From Astragalus membranaceus (lineage: Eukaryota > Streptophyta > Magnoliopsida > Fabales > Fabaceae): a stretch of DNA of 64,000 bases. A program made the translations under genes and the position numbers. Below the pieces are notes generated by a model. It was not told where the DNA came from and did no database searches. It worked only from the letters and a program-made list of their open reading frames with translations. Shown in pieces: positions 1 through 9,852 of the stretch (position 1 is its first letter; each line of letters starts with the position of its first letter). Location of the stretch: NCBI GenBank assembly GCA_039519185.1, contig CM076854.1:159366666-159430665 (forward strand), written 5' to 3'.

Positions 1-564
1 GCTGCTACGACTAGTAGAGAGCTAAATGACTTGTGCAAGGGTCAAAAGCCGGCCATTTTATTCCTAATGGAGACCAGAGCCCAGAAGGAAAGAGTTGAGA
101 GAGTAAGAAGGAAGATGAGGTACCAGAATATGTTTTGTGTCCCCACCCTAGGTACTGGAGGGGGTCTGAGATTGTTCTGGAATGGTGTGTATGCGATTCA
201 AGTCCTAGAATCTTGCAGAAACTATATTCATACTGCTGTGGGAGAGAAGAAAATTGGAAATATTTTTGAGATGACTTTTGTGTATGGGAATCCTTTATTT
301 CAACATAGAAGACATTTGTGGGGGGAGTTGGAAAGGTGGATGCCCAGTAATGGAGACCCTTGGTGCTGTGTGGGGGATTTCAATGAGATGTTTTCTATCA
401 CAGAGAAAGATGGTTCAAAACCAGTGGCTCCAATAAGAATTTCTCTGTTCAGAAAGTTTTTAAACAATACTGGCTTAATGGACCTGGATTTGAAGGGGAA
501 TAGATATACTTGGATTAGTAATCGAAGGGATGAGGTGATTACCAAGCAAAAGATTGATAGAATT
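1..564 (+). pseudogene. LINE (L1-type) ORF2, endonuclease domain, 5' part
   Basis: An open frame from about position 31 up to the insertion at 565 encodes the C-terminal two thirds of an APE-type endonuclease of a plant L1 LINE ORF2. Visible hallmarks are GDFNE (residues about 117-121), an F-R-x-F-L-N segment, and GNRYTWISNRR followed by KIDR, the usual end of the domain. This domain nicks target DNA to prime reverse transcription. The start lies left of the window. The frame is cut after KIDR-I by a solo LTR and resumes at 2804 with VVNWSWR and the SDHSP motif, so both halves were one gene. Frameshifts and stops downstream show the LINE is dead. Confidence 0.9.
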
Positions 565-1625
565 TGTAACATCCCAAATTTAGCTAATTTCATTTATTGA
601 AATTAGCAAGATGTCACAAGATAATTGATTAGCTAAAATTATACAAGTTAGCATAAATTATTAATTAAGAGATGATGGTCATGGATTGAATGAATTAATG
701 AGGAGTTGTTTGTTTAATTAAGTTTATGACAAGAAACCATTGATTAAGTAATTGTTTAGAAGTTAAGTGAAAATCAAGATGAGGGTGATAAGGTCTTTTC
801 CATCCTTTCCACTTAAACCCTCCCAGCTGACCCAACATCCCTTACTCCCATGACCCACACATTCACTATTTCCAGAACTTAAGAAAAGAAAGAAAAGCTG
901 AGAGAGGGAGGGTGAGAAGTCGAGAGAGAGAGAGAGTGAAGAAGAAGAGGGAAGTAAACCCTAAACCTTCATGCATGTACAAGTTTTTGATACCAATCTC
1001 TCTCATTTTTCTTCCTCTTCAACTTGATACCAAAATCACTATCACCACCCTTCTAAATCCCAATTCGCCATTGATGAGCATCTCAAGCTCAACTTGAGAA
1101 AATTGAGTTCAAAGCTGTGCATGTCACTACTAAAGCAAGAGTACAACATTTCTGAACATACATTGTAAGTTGAAATAGTTGTGAAGCCATAGGGTCAAAG
1201 TCAGAATCTGTTCTTAGGAATTGGGGCTGTTTGAGTTCGAGTTGAGTGGAAGGTTCGGGGATTGTTCGTGAGCTTACGGACGTTGCTCGTTGAAATCTAG
1301 TTGCTGTGTGTGCGATTTTCATTGCCAAAGGTGAGTTCTATACTCTCTTAGGGATATTTTTGAAACTGATTTCACATGTTTTCTGAACCGAGTAACCTTG
1401 AGTTTCGTTTTTCATGAAAATTTTCGTTAAAACCGTAATTTGGAAAAATGGGTGTGTTGATGTCATGAATGATTGATTGCTTGGCAAGTAAGTGATTGTT
1501 TTGATTGTTGTTCTGGATTGGATTGATGTCTGGTTGTGTTAGGAAATCGATCGGGATGAATATTGGAATCGAACGGGATGGTAATGTTTCACGAAAACAG
1601 CATTTTCTGGGGACTGATGCTTACG

Positions 1626-1798
1626 CCCGGACCGTGCGCCCCTGCACACGGGTCGTGCGCGTCCTACGCAAAACATTTTTTAAAACACGCCCGGGCCGTG
1701 CGCTTTAGTGCACAGACCGTGCGCCCTGTTCGGTCTCTGCGTGCCAAAATTTTTAAAAACACGCACGGGTCGTGCGCCTTAGCGCACGGACCGTGCGT
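1626..1798. repeat. Cluster of CACGG/CCGTG palindromes in LTR copy 1
   Basis: Six imperfect copies of a GCACGGNCCGTGC-like palindrome are arranged as three pairs separated by A/T-rich spacers (about 1627-1660, 1688-1724, 1763-1798). The last copy, 1783-1797, is a perfect inverted repeat with 7-bp arms, CGCACGG-A-CCGTGCG. The segment is strongly GC-rich compared with the rest of the LTR. The same cluster, with two pairs, occurs at 39005-39115 in the second LTR. Confidence 0.85.
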
Positions 1799-2378
1799 CC
1801 GCTTCTGTTACCCTCTTTCAAAACATGTTCTAAGTTATTCCAATTGATTCCAAGTTCATTCTAATCCCTTCCCCAACCCTATGTATTGACAAATAAACTG
1901 TAATTCGCATAAATAAGCGTAGGTATGAATGAGATATTGGAAATTGTCCAAGTATGTTAAATGTACGATAATCGATTAGGGTTACGGGTGAGAAAACACA
2001 AGTATATGTTAATACAATGGACTAAAGGTTCATTGAGGTTTTGGTGACCACTAAAATTACTTGATATAATTCAAGGTATGATAATGAATTACTTGATATA
2101 ATTCAATGTATGATAATTAATGTAAAAGACATTAATTGGGGTGACGACCCCTATGATAGAACACTAGGGGAGGGAAGTCATGAGCCCATAACCTAGGCCC
2201 CTTCTATGTTTTCCCACTGATGAAAGGATTAGTGGATTGGGTTCATCGGGGGACTGAAACTGCAGGTCTTCGGTGTTGTGTTAGTATGACATGTTACACG
2301 TGGCTATCCAGACTTGGGCTACGAATGAAAATGATGCATAATGAACCGCTAGTGTTAAGGGGTCTCGATAGGACTCAC

Positions 2379-2397
2379 TGAGATAATGTTTATCTCA
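2379..2397. promoter_or_regulatory. Conserved LTR hairpin TGAGATAA-TGT-TTATCTCA
   Basis: A perfect inverted repeat with 8-bp arms and a 3-base loop is identical at 39768-39786 in the second, otherwise diverged LTR. In both it is followed within about 40 bases by a T-rich stretch ending TTTACAG and then AGAAACAGGGAAAG, resembling a 3' splice site. Its function is unknown; conservation in both copies suggests an LTR regulatory or RNA-structure role. Confidence 0.6.
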
Positions 2398-2803
2398 CCA
2401 TTTATAATTGTGGTTTTTACAGAGAAACAGGGAAAGGCAAAGGCGAAGAAGCATGGCTAGACGGTGTGCCTTATGGAGCTACTGAAGAATCAGTTTTATG
2501 ATTATGCTTTTTTCCCTTTTGTTATCTTTGTATTATCGATTGTATAATTATTACTGGCTAATAGTTGTAAATCATTTTCACTACTTATGTTTTGGATATT
2601 GAACACCAGGTTGTATAAGTTTTAAGTCATGAGACTTAAGTACTTTATGTTAAGTTTAATGAGGTTCATGGAACCGTTTGATAATTATTTATCGAAGTTT
2701 TAGTTGTGTTCAATATTCCAGGCATACAAGTCAACTCTGATGCATGCCATGCTTTGCATTTTGGTATTTCGACAAGTTAGAAATACCGGGGTGTTACAGA
2801 ATT

Positions 2804-5800
2804 GTGGTGAATTGGAGTTGGAGAAGTATTTACCCACATGCTGCGGGGGTTGCTTTACCTATTGTTAATTCTGATCATTCACCAATTGTGCTTCATTCTA
2901 AACCTCCTACGAGACCCGGTAAGCAGTTTAGATTTGAAGCTTCCTGGGAGGATCATTCTGAATGTAATGATGTTATTGCTAGTGCTTGGGCTGAAGGGAA
3001 TCATCAGACTGATATGTGGAGTTCATTCTCAAACAAAGCTAGGAACTGCAAGAGAGCTTTGTCATCTTGGCATTCTAAAACCTTTAAAAATGCTGCTGTG
3101 GAGATTTCCAAGTTGAAATTCAGATTACAAAACCTATTAAATGATGGAGGCACCTCTAATCAAGTGGAGGAAGTGAGGAATATTAGAATCCAAATTGATT
3201 GTTTGTGGAAACAAGAAGAAGCTTACTGGGGTCAGAAATCAAGAGTTAAGTGGTAGACTTTGGGGGATAAAAACACCAATTTCTTTCATGCATCTACTGT
3301 GCAGAGGAGAGCCAGAAATGGGTTTCATAGGCTTATGGATAAGAATGGATGCTGGGTGGAGAGGCAGAAAGACATTTTGATGGCTATTGAAGAGTTCTAT
3401 ACTGATATCTACACTGCTTCTAGCACCTCTATATCCAATAACTCTTTAAAAAGTCATTCCTAGTTGTGTGACTCAAAGAATGAATGATGCCTTAACAGCT
3501 AAAGTCTCCGACAGTGAAGTTGAAAGAACTATTTTTTCTATGGGATCTTTGAAAGCTCCAGGACCAGATGGTCTTAATGGACTTTTTTACCAAAAGCACT
3601 GGGAAGTTATAAAAGTGGAGGTCACTAATGCTGTGAAATGTTTCTTTGTGGATGTGTAACAGGCGACCATTTCGCGCGGTTCGGGGGGCACTTGAGTCAG
3701 CCGCCGGCACCCGAATGCGTCTTGACCCCTATCCAATTTTTGGGCCAATTCCCCCTTTGTACTACCCAAAAATGAGATTCTTACCGAATCCGAGTTTGAT
3801 CTAGATGAACCTATCAATGATACTTTAGTGGCTCTCTAACCAAAGATTCCCCATCCAGAGTCTGTTTCTCAACTGAAACCCATTAGTTGTTGTAACTACA
3901 TCTACAAAATCATTTCAAAGATCATGGTTGGAAGATTGAAGGTCTTCCTTTCTGACCTTATTTCCCCCCATCAAAGTGCCTTTGTTGGGGGTAGACTCAT
4001 TCAAGACAACTTAGTGGTTGCTCAAGAGGGTTTTCACTTTTTGAAGAAGAAAAATTCTATTGCTAAGAATGGTTTTACCATCAAACTAGACATGAACAAG
4101 GCATAGACAGGGTGGATTGGACTTTTCTTAGAGAAGTTCTCGTATCTTTTGGTTTTTCTCTAATTTGGGTGGGGTGGGTTATGAGTCTTGTGTCCTCTGT
4201 CAGATATTTCTATCAAGTTAATGGGTCAAAGAGTCGTCGTGTTGTTATTCCTGGTAGGGGCTTGAGGCAGGGTGACCCTCTTTCCCCTTACCTTTTCATT
4301 CTTGTGTTTGATGTCCTATCTAGGCTAATCTCTGAGGCTCACTCCTTGGGCAATTTCTCTGGTTTGGGCTTGGCTTCTGGAGCCCCCCTCTAACCCACTT
4401 GTTTTTTTGCAGATGACGCCTTAATTTTTGGTGAAGCTAGGAGGCGTGACTTATATCAATTGGTGGCTATTTTAAATGACTTTACTTCAATCTCGGGACA
4501 GAAAATCAATCTTCAAAAATCAGGTCTTATTTTTTGGCAGATATTGTCCCCCTACGATTCCTACCTTGATCTCTGATATTCTCCACATTCCAATTTGGGA
4601 ATCTCCAGGAAAATACCCGGGAATCCATGCTGAGTGGGGGAACTCAAGAGGCCAGGCATTGCAGTAGATCAGAGAAAGAGTATTCTCCAAGCTTCAAGGG
4701 TGGAAAGAGTAGTTCTTGTCTCAAGCAGGAAATGAGGTTCTTATTAAGGCACTGGTTGCAGTCTAACCCTTCCTATGTGATGAACATTGTAAGGCTCCCC
4801 AAAAATTTCTGCCAATCCTTGTGTTCATCAGTGGCTAATGTTTGGTGGAGCTCAATGATTAGGAAAAGGGGAATTCATTGGAAGAGCTGGGATCATATGT
4901 GTCTAAGTAAAAGTGTTGGAGGAATGGGGTTTAAATCTTTCACAACTCAGAACTCCTCTCTTCTTGCAAAGCAAGCCTGGAGGTGTATACAAAATCCTGA
5001 TGAATACTGGGCTCAAATCCTGAAAGGGATATACTGCAAAAGGGAGAGTTTCTAGGAAGTGAAACCTAAACTTGGAATTTCATGGATGTGGAGAAGCTTA
5101 CTACATGGAAAGGAGATTCTGAAGAAGGAAGGAAGATGGAGTGTGGGTAGTGGGGCAGAAATAAATATTACAAGGGACAGTTGGTTGGCCTCAGGAAAGA
5201 TGGCAAAGTTGAAGGAAGGGTGTGGCTTGGAGATGGTGCAGGAGCTTATTGACCCATCCTCTCACTGTTGGAATATGGAGATTCTAAGGAATTCTCTATC
5301 TCCTGATTCTGCTATTGAGATCCTTAAAACTCCTATTGGCTGGTCAAATTCTAGGGACAAGCTTTTCTAACCCAAGACTTATAATGATGGATGCTATTCA
5401 GTGAAGTCAGAGTATGGTATCCTTATAGAGGAGGCTGTTTGTATCCAAACTAAGCCTTCCACATCGTTTGTTTTGTCTGGTGACTCTTGGAAGGAAATCT
5501 GGAAGGCAAATGTACCAGAAAAAATCAAACAATTTGCCTAGAAAGTAAGGCAAAATGCTCTGGCTACCAAGGATAATTTGGTAAAAGAGAGGATTAAAAA
5601 GGGTCAAATGTGCCCTATTTGTGAAATGGAGGTGGAATCTATTGAACACCTTTTCCTGTTATGCCTGTGGACTGCTCCCCTCTGGTTTGGTTTACATCAG
5701 TGTTATGTCCCTCTGGCTACTAATACAACCAACATTAACATTTGGCTGGATGATTTACTTGCAATGGATTCTAATAAGGGTAAGGGTTCCGATCCTTCTT

Positions 5801-6116
5801 TCCCTATTATCCTTATTACTCTCTGGTACATTTGAGAGGCTAGGAACTCTAAGGTGTTTGAGAATCTTAATCCAAACCCTATGGGAACTTTGTTTGCTAT
5901 GAAAGCTTTTGTTAGTGAGTTTATGAGTACCAGGGCCTTTTCTGATATATCTCAAAGTAGTTCTATACCTTCTGGGAGATCTATTTGCAAATGGCGTCCC
6001 CCAAGGGGGGATTGTATTAAGATCAACACCGATGATCACTTTAATGAGAGCACAGGTTGTGGGTTTAGTGGAGTAATTTGCAGAAAGAGCCGAGGGGTTA
6101 GGATTTCAGGGGTTAC
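2804..6116 (+). pseudogene. LINE ORF2, linker, reverse transcriptase and zf-RVT region
   Basis: This is the continuation of the LINE ORF2 that begins at the left edge. In order it shows the endonuclease end (SDHSP at about 2870), a coiled linker, RT motifs KAPGPDG (about 3555), SAFVGGR (about 3980), KLDMNKA (about 4090), GLRQGDPLSPYLF (about 4260), the catalytic FADD box at 4406-4417, then a thumb/connection region and a zf-RVT finger with C-P-I-C and H-x(5)-C (5608-5670). The first half of RNase H follows (KINTD, first catalytic Asp, at about 6020). Damage includes TAG at 3253-3255, a 1-base deletion after DMNKA near 4104, a frameshift near 4390 just before FADD, a TAG near 5053 and others. 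The gene cannot make an active polymerase. Confidence 0.9.
3657..3805. other. GC-rich insertion of unknown origin inside LINE RT
   Basis: Between RT segments that should be almost adjacent (KCFFVDV and NDTLVAL) lie roughly 140-150 extra bases. The first half is much more GC-rich than the surrounding LINE and has no counterpart in RT proteins. I see no terminal repeats and no convincing target duplication. A piece of organelle DNA or a repair filler is possible. Boundaries are approximate. Confidence 0.55.
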
Positions 6117-7540
6117 TGGTGTGTGAAAAGATGTGCAAGTATACACAGTCACAAACAAGTAATATAATGATAAGAAAGGTCGAACCCGCAGGGATTGCTT
6201 AAACTTTTGTATGTTTTGAAAGCATATAAATTAGTGCTACTACACTACTCACAATTTTGGGTGTTTAATGTTTAGGAAAACAGAATGTAAATGTACAGAA
6301 AACTATGAAGGAAATCAGTTGAGAATGATAGTTGAGATGTCTTCACTAAATAAATCACTTTCAAGAGTATTGTGTTTTCTGTGTTGCAGATGCACTTGAG
6401 TGCAGTTGCACCAGTATGTGCCTTTCAGTTACTTTCTTCAGAGTTTCGTTACAAGCTCTTAAAACCTTGTCTTAAAGTAAAGAGAGAAGTTGTCAATTCC
6501 TTTCTTGCCTTCTTACAATTCTTGTCTAAGTTGCTAAATAAGTACACTCCTTCCTTTTAAGTACCCACTGCATTACCCTAAGGACTATGTTATCCTATGT
6601 CTAGGACTTAACATGGTTTTAACAAATTTTTCTTTATTAAACAAGTTAACAAAGCCTTCATTAAAACACTCACCCTTATTAGTTCTTGATTTCTAGTTTT
6701 TTTTTACAGTAGTTGATTTCTAGTTATAAACCATGTCTGTGAATATAACTCTACTCATTTTAAGTGATTAACTTTAAAACAATATGGATGTAGTATAACA
6801 CAAAAACCAAAAATGCATACACCACTTTGAAAACATAATAACTTACTCAAAAGCTTATTATAAAGTTAGAACATCTCAACCAAAGAGGTTTAGCTCATAA
6901 TATGCATTGCAAGGCAAAGATAGATGAAATAAAATATATTAATATAATGGAAAATACAAGAGATATCAATAGGTTAGAGATTACACTGATTGAAGTACTC
7001 TTGCATAAATTTGCCCAGCAGTGCAGAAGCACTGACTTCCTGGTGCAGTTGCACCTAAATAACTTGATGAAGAAGTGAAGGAAGAAGTCGTCAATTCCTT
7101 CCTTACCTTCTTGCCAACTAACTACTACTAAAACTATAAAATAAAATACAAGAAGGGAAACTACTAAAGTATATGTGAATTGCTTATGAGTGAGATGTTC
7201 TTCAAGTGAGAAGTGGAAGCCTTTATATAGCCTTGAAGGTTTCCTTCAAGTGAGGGTTTGCTTGGAGATCAAGCTGACTAAAGGTGGCTTAACCATGGTT
7301 ACTTTTCAGAGCTTTGATTGAGAAGATTGAGTCCAAAGGGGAGGTCCAATTGTGGAAAGCCATGTGTTCTAGATGCGTAGCCTTTCATGATGATTTTCCA
7401 TTGTGGGCGCCTCCTCTTGCATGTTGGCATGTGCCTCAATGTGACTTATGACTAAGCATGATGTCATAGAAAAGTTTATGCATTGGTATGAATTGAGGTG
7501 CTTCCAAGGTGGGGTTAAATCTGCCTTCAGCGCATGATGG

Positions 7541-7637
7541 TGCAGATGCACCTAAGTGCAGTTGCACTGCTGTAAGTGTAGTTTAGTGCAGATGCATTGC
7601 TGTTTCCCTGGTGTATTTGCACCTAACTGCAAGTGCA
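7541..7637. repeat. Cluster of TGCAGNTGCA quasi-palindromes
   Basis: Five 10-mers of the form TGCA-NN-TGCA, or one step away from it, lie at 7541, 7557, 7587, 7612 and 7628. Similar 10-mers occur near 6388 and 7030 in the same LTR, and at 49765-49825 and 61165-61215 in the second copy. They look like repeated half-site pairs. Confidence 0.65.
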
Positions 7638-7659
7638 CTGAACAAACATCTCAAACAGA

Positions 7660-7662
<3 letters not shown>

Positions 7663-7730
<68 letters not shown>
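7663..7730. repeat. (AT)n microsatellite
   Basis: About 34 uninterrupted AT dinucleotides. The other copy of this LTR family has only a very short ATATAT run at the equivalent place (about 61320), which accounts for most of the length difference between the two copies. Confidence 0.95.
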
Positions 7731-7733
<3 letters not shown>

Positions 7734-7850
7734 GCTTAAATCATTACATAATCCTCTTTGAAACATAGAATGTTGTTATCTTACTCATACTACTATATTT
7801 AACAGATATTATACTTGGTTTTAAGCAATTAGTTATGTTTAGATGCATAA

Positions 7851-7875
7851 ATAACTCTATATAAAATAGAGTTAT
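7851..7875. repeat. Terminal hairpin of family B LTR
   Basis: Perfect inverted repeat ATAACTCTAT / ATAGAGTTAT with a 5-base loop, ending two bases before the LTR terminus. It is conserved at 61452-61476 in the second copy. Confidence 0.8.
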
Positions 7876-7882
7876 CAGTTAC

Positions 7883-8213
7883 CTCGCGTATTTATGTTCT
7901 CTCTGCACTGGTAGTAGAAGCATTGGCTCTCCGGGAAGCTATGGTTCTTGCGGTGTCCCTTGATCTAAACTCCATCGTTCTGGGATCTGATTGCATGGCC
8001 TTGGTCGAGATGTGCAGGGGAAATTGTGTTAAAAAGGAGATTGAAAAGATTATAGAAGATATTCAGTGCTTAAGATCGAACTTTACCTCTGTAGGCTTCC
8101 TATGGGTGCATCGCGAAGGGAACTCTGTCGCCGATCGTATTGCGAAAATGGCTGCAAATTCTTTTCTTCCTCGGAATTGGATACTCCACCCCCGTCGTCG
8201 CTGCGTGATTTAA
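7883..8213 (+). pseudogene. LINE ORF2, C-terminal RNase H domain
   Basis: Continuation of the LINE after the family B LTR. The frame reads VVEALALREA (catalytic Glu), VLGSDC (Asp) and NSVADRIAK (last Asp), which with the KINTD Asp before the insertion completes the D-E-D-D set of an RVT_3 RNase H. It ends at a stop at 8211-8213. This domain type is usual at the C-terminus of plant L1 ORF2. The domain itself is well preserved, but the upstream frame is broken, so no complete protein can be made. Confidence 0.88.
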
Positions 8214-8539
8214 TCAATTTTGATGCGAAATTCTGACTCTTGGCGAGTTCGCTGCTTTGATTGTGGAGGTTTAGGAACCTGATAATTGATCGTAAAAGGA
8301 AAGTTTGTTCTGAGTTTCTTTCCTTTTAGGGTTTATTTGGTTATTGTATTGGGTGGGTAGCTATAGCGTTATTCCTTTTTGATGTAAGTTGTTGGGTGGT
8401 TTTAATTGCAGGTTGTGTTCTGGATCTGGACCCCGTATGCGTTGGGCCCTGGTGGGCTTGTAGTGGTGTTTGTTGTAACTTGGTTGTGGCTTAGCCCATT
8501 TCACCAATATAACCTTGTTCCAGTTGTGCAAAAAAAAGG
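8214..8539 (+). other. LINE 3' untranslated region
   Basis: Non-coding stretch after the RNase H stop. A short A-run at about 8530-8536 may be the LINE tail. The target duplication cannot be checked because the 5' end lies outside the window. Confidence 0.5.
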
Positions 8540-8639
8540 CTATTTAAGGAATCAAGCAAGAAAAAGACCAAACGACATACATATCCAAAAAGTATCTTTG
8601 AACTCCGTGCAACTTTTATCCGTAGGTTTTATGAAAACA

Positions 8640-9420
8640 CTAGCAGTATATATACCCGTGCATACGCACGGGTAACATCGTATTCTTTGTATAAATAGAC
8701 TCGGATAGAATTCGGTTACAATAAATCTTTTAAGTTGATAAGAAATTAAGTTTTATAACTTTAAAATATTTTCTTCAATTAACATTTTTTATCGTTAGAT
8801 AATTATCAATCATGTAGTAACAATGTAGTCCCCATGACGAATAAATACACGGAATATATTTTATCAGTAATAAAATTATACCAACAACATGTAACATTTT
8901 TCCGTTGTAACTCAAAAGCAGAATATAAAATAATTATTCCGATAATGTGTAACGTTTCGCCATAGAGAATTGATAGTAATGAAATTATAGTAACAACATA
9001 TAGTATTTACTCGTTGAAACTTAAAAATTGAAACTTATTAGCGACAACATAATTGTCCTCAAAAAAAGGTTTTTAGAGAAGGGTATTTTGGTATTTTTAG
9101 TAGTGGTTGTTTCGATTATATTTATAGTTGATGATTTATAGTTGATTATTGATTATAGTTGATTTATAGTTGATAGTTGATTTATAGTTGAATAGTTGAT
9201 AGTTGATGAGTTTTAAATGAGATAAGAAAAGTAAAGAGATGATGTGAGAAAGTGGGACCTACAATTAAAAAAGTGAGATAAAATAATTGGATATGACATA
9301 ATTGTCCTCAAAAAATGGGCTTTACAAAAGGGTATTTTTTTTGGTAGTAGTTGTTTTGATTATATTTAATAAGGTAGTAGTTGATTTGATTATATTTATA
9401 GTTCATACCCTACAATAGAG
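8640..9420 (-). mobile_element. Helitron-like remnant, 3' end at 8640
   Basis: Read on the minus strand, a hairpin built from ACCCGTGC / GCACGGGT (about 8653-8672) is followed 10 bases later by CTAG and then T, the form expected of a Helitron 3' end. Short blocks match the better-preserved elements at 9853-12241 and 15609-17568, for example AACATGTAAC followed by a T-rich CCGTTG stretch. The other end is not resolved. Its right part contains TTATAGTTGAT-type short repeats (9119-9210) and a duplicated segment around TAATTGTCCTC. Confidence 0.4.
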
Positions 9421-9852
9421 TGCCAAGTTTTTCGCTCCAAAGAAGAACCACAAACAAATCCACACACACCAGATGATCTAACTTGTTACTAGGGGTGGGA
9501 ATAGGCTGGGCCGAGCTAGGCTTTGCAAGGTCTGAACCTGGCTTGTGCTGAGAGTGTTATAAGCCTGAGCCTGGGTTGTGGCTTGTCGTAGGCCCAATTT
9601 TTAGGCCTAGCCTGGCCTTTTTAAAAGTCTACCAAGGCCTGAAAGCCTGTTTAAAAGCCTATTTCACTATTTTTTTACGAAAGTCTACAACCTTTGACTG
9701 ATATATGCTTTTGTAAGTAGTCTAAAAAGTTAATAGGTCAGTGAGATTAAGTTCTATTGTATATGACATCCAATTTAAATTTTTGTTTTTTAATAGTAAC
9801 TTTAAATATGTCAAAAATTGATGTATGTCAATATGTTTAAGTTAGAATAAAA

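Larger units (their letters stand above)
565..2798 (+). mobile_element. Solo LTR, Tekay/Del-like Ty3-gypsy (copy 1)
   Basis: The 2234-bp block starts TGTAACATCCC and ends GGGGTGTTACA, with TG...CA ends. It is flanked by the 5-bp target duplication GAATT (560-564 and 2799-2803). Removing it and one TSD restores the LINE reading frame. No internal coding region is present, so this is a solo LTR left by LTR-LTR recombination. The TGTAACAYCC start is typical of Tekay/Del chromovirus LTRs; the lineage is inferred from that alone. It shares order and motifs with 37818-40187: a palindrome cluster, a conserved hairpin and an acceptor-like TTTTTACAG. Confidence 0.9.
6117..7877. mobile_element. Solo LTR, family B (copy 1)
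   Basis: This 1761-bp block starts TGGTGTGTGAAAAG and ends GAGTTATCA, and is flanked by the 5-bp TSD GTTAC (6112-6116 and 7878-7882). Removing it rejoins the LINE RNase H reading frame exactly. The same element occurs at 49498-61478, where the conserved start includes GTGCAAGTATACACAGTCAC. No coding capacity is visible, so I call it a solo LTR; its superfamily is not decided. It contains several TGCA-NN-TGCA motifs (around 6386, 7030 and 7541-7637), an AT microsatellite and a terminal hairpin. Confidence 0.8.
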
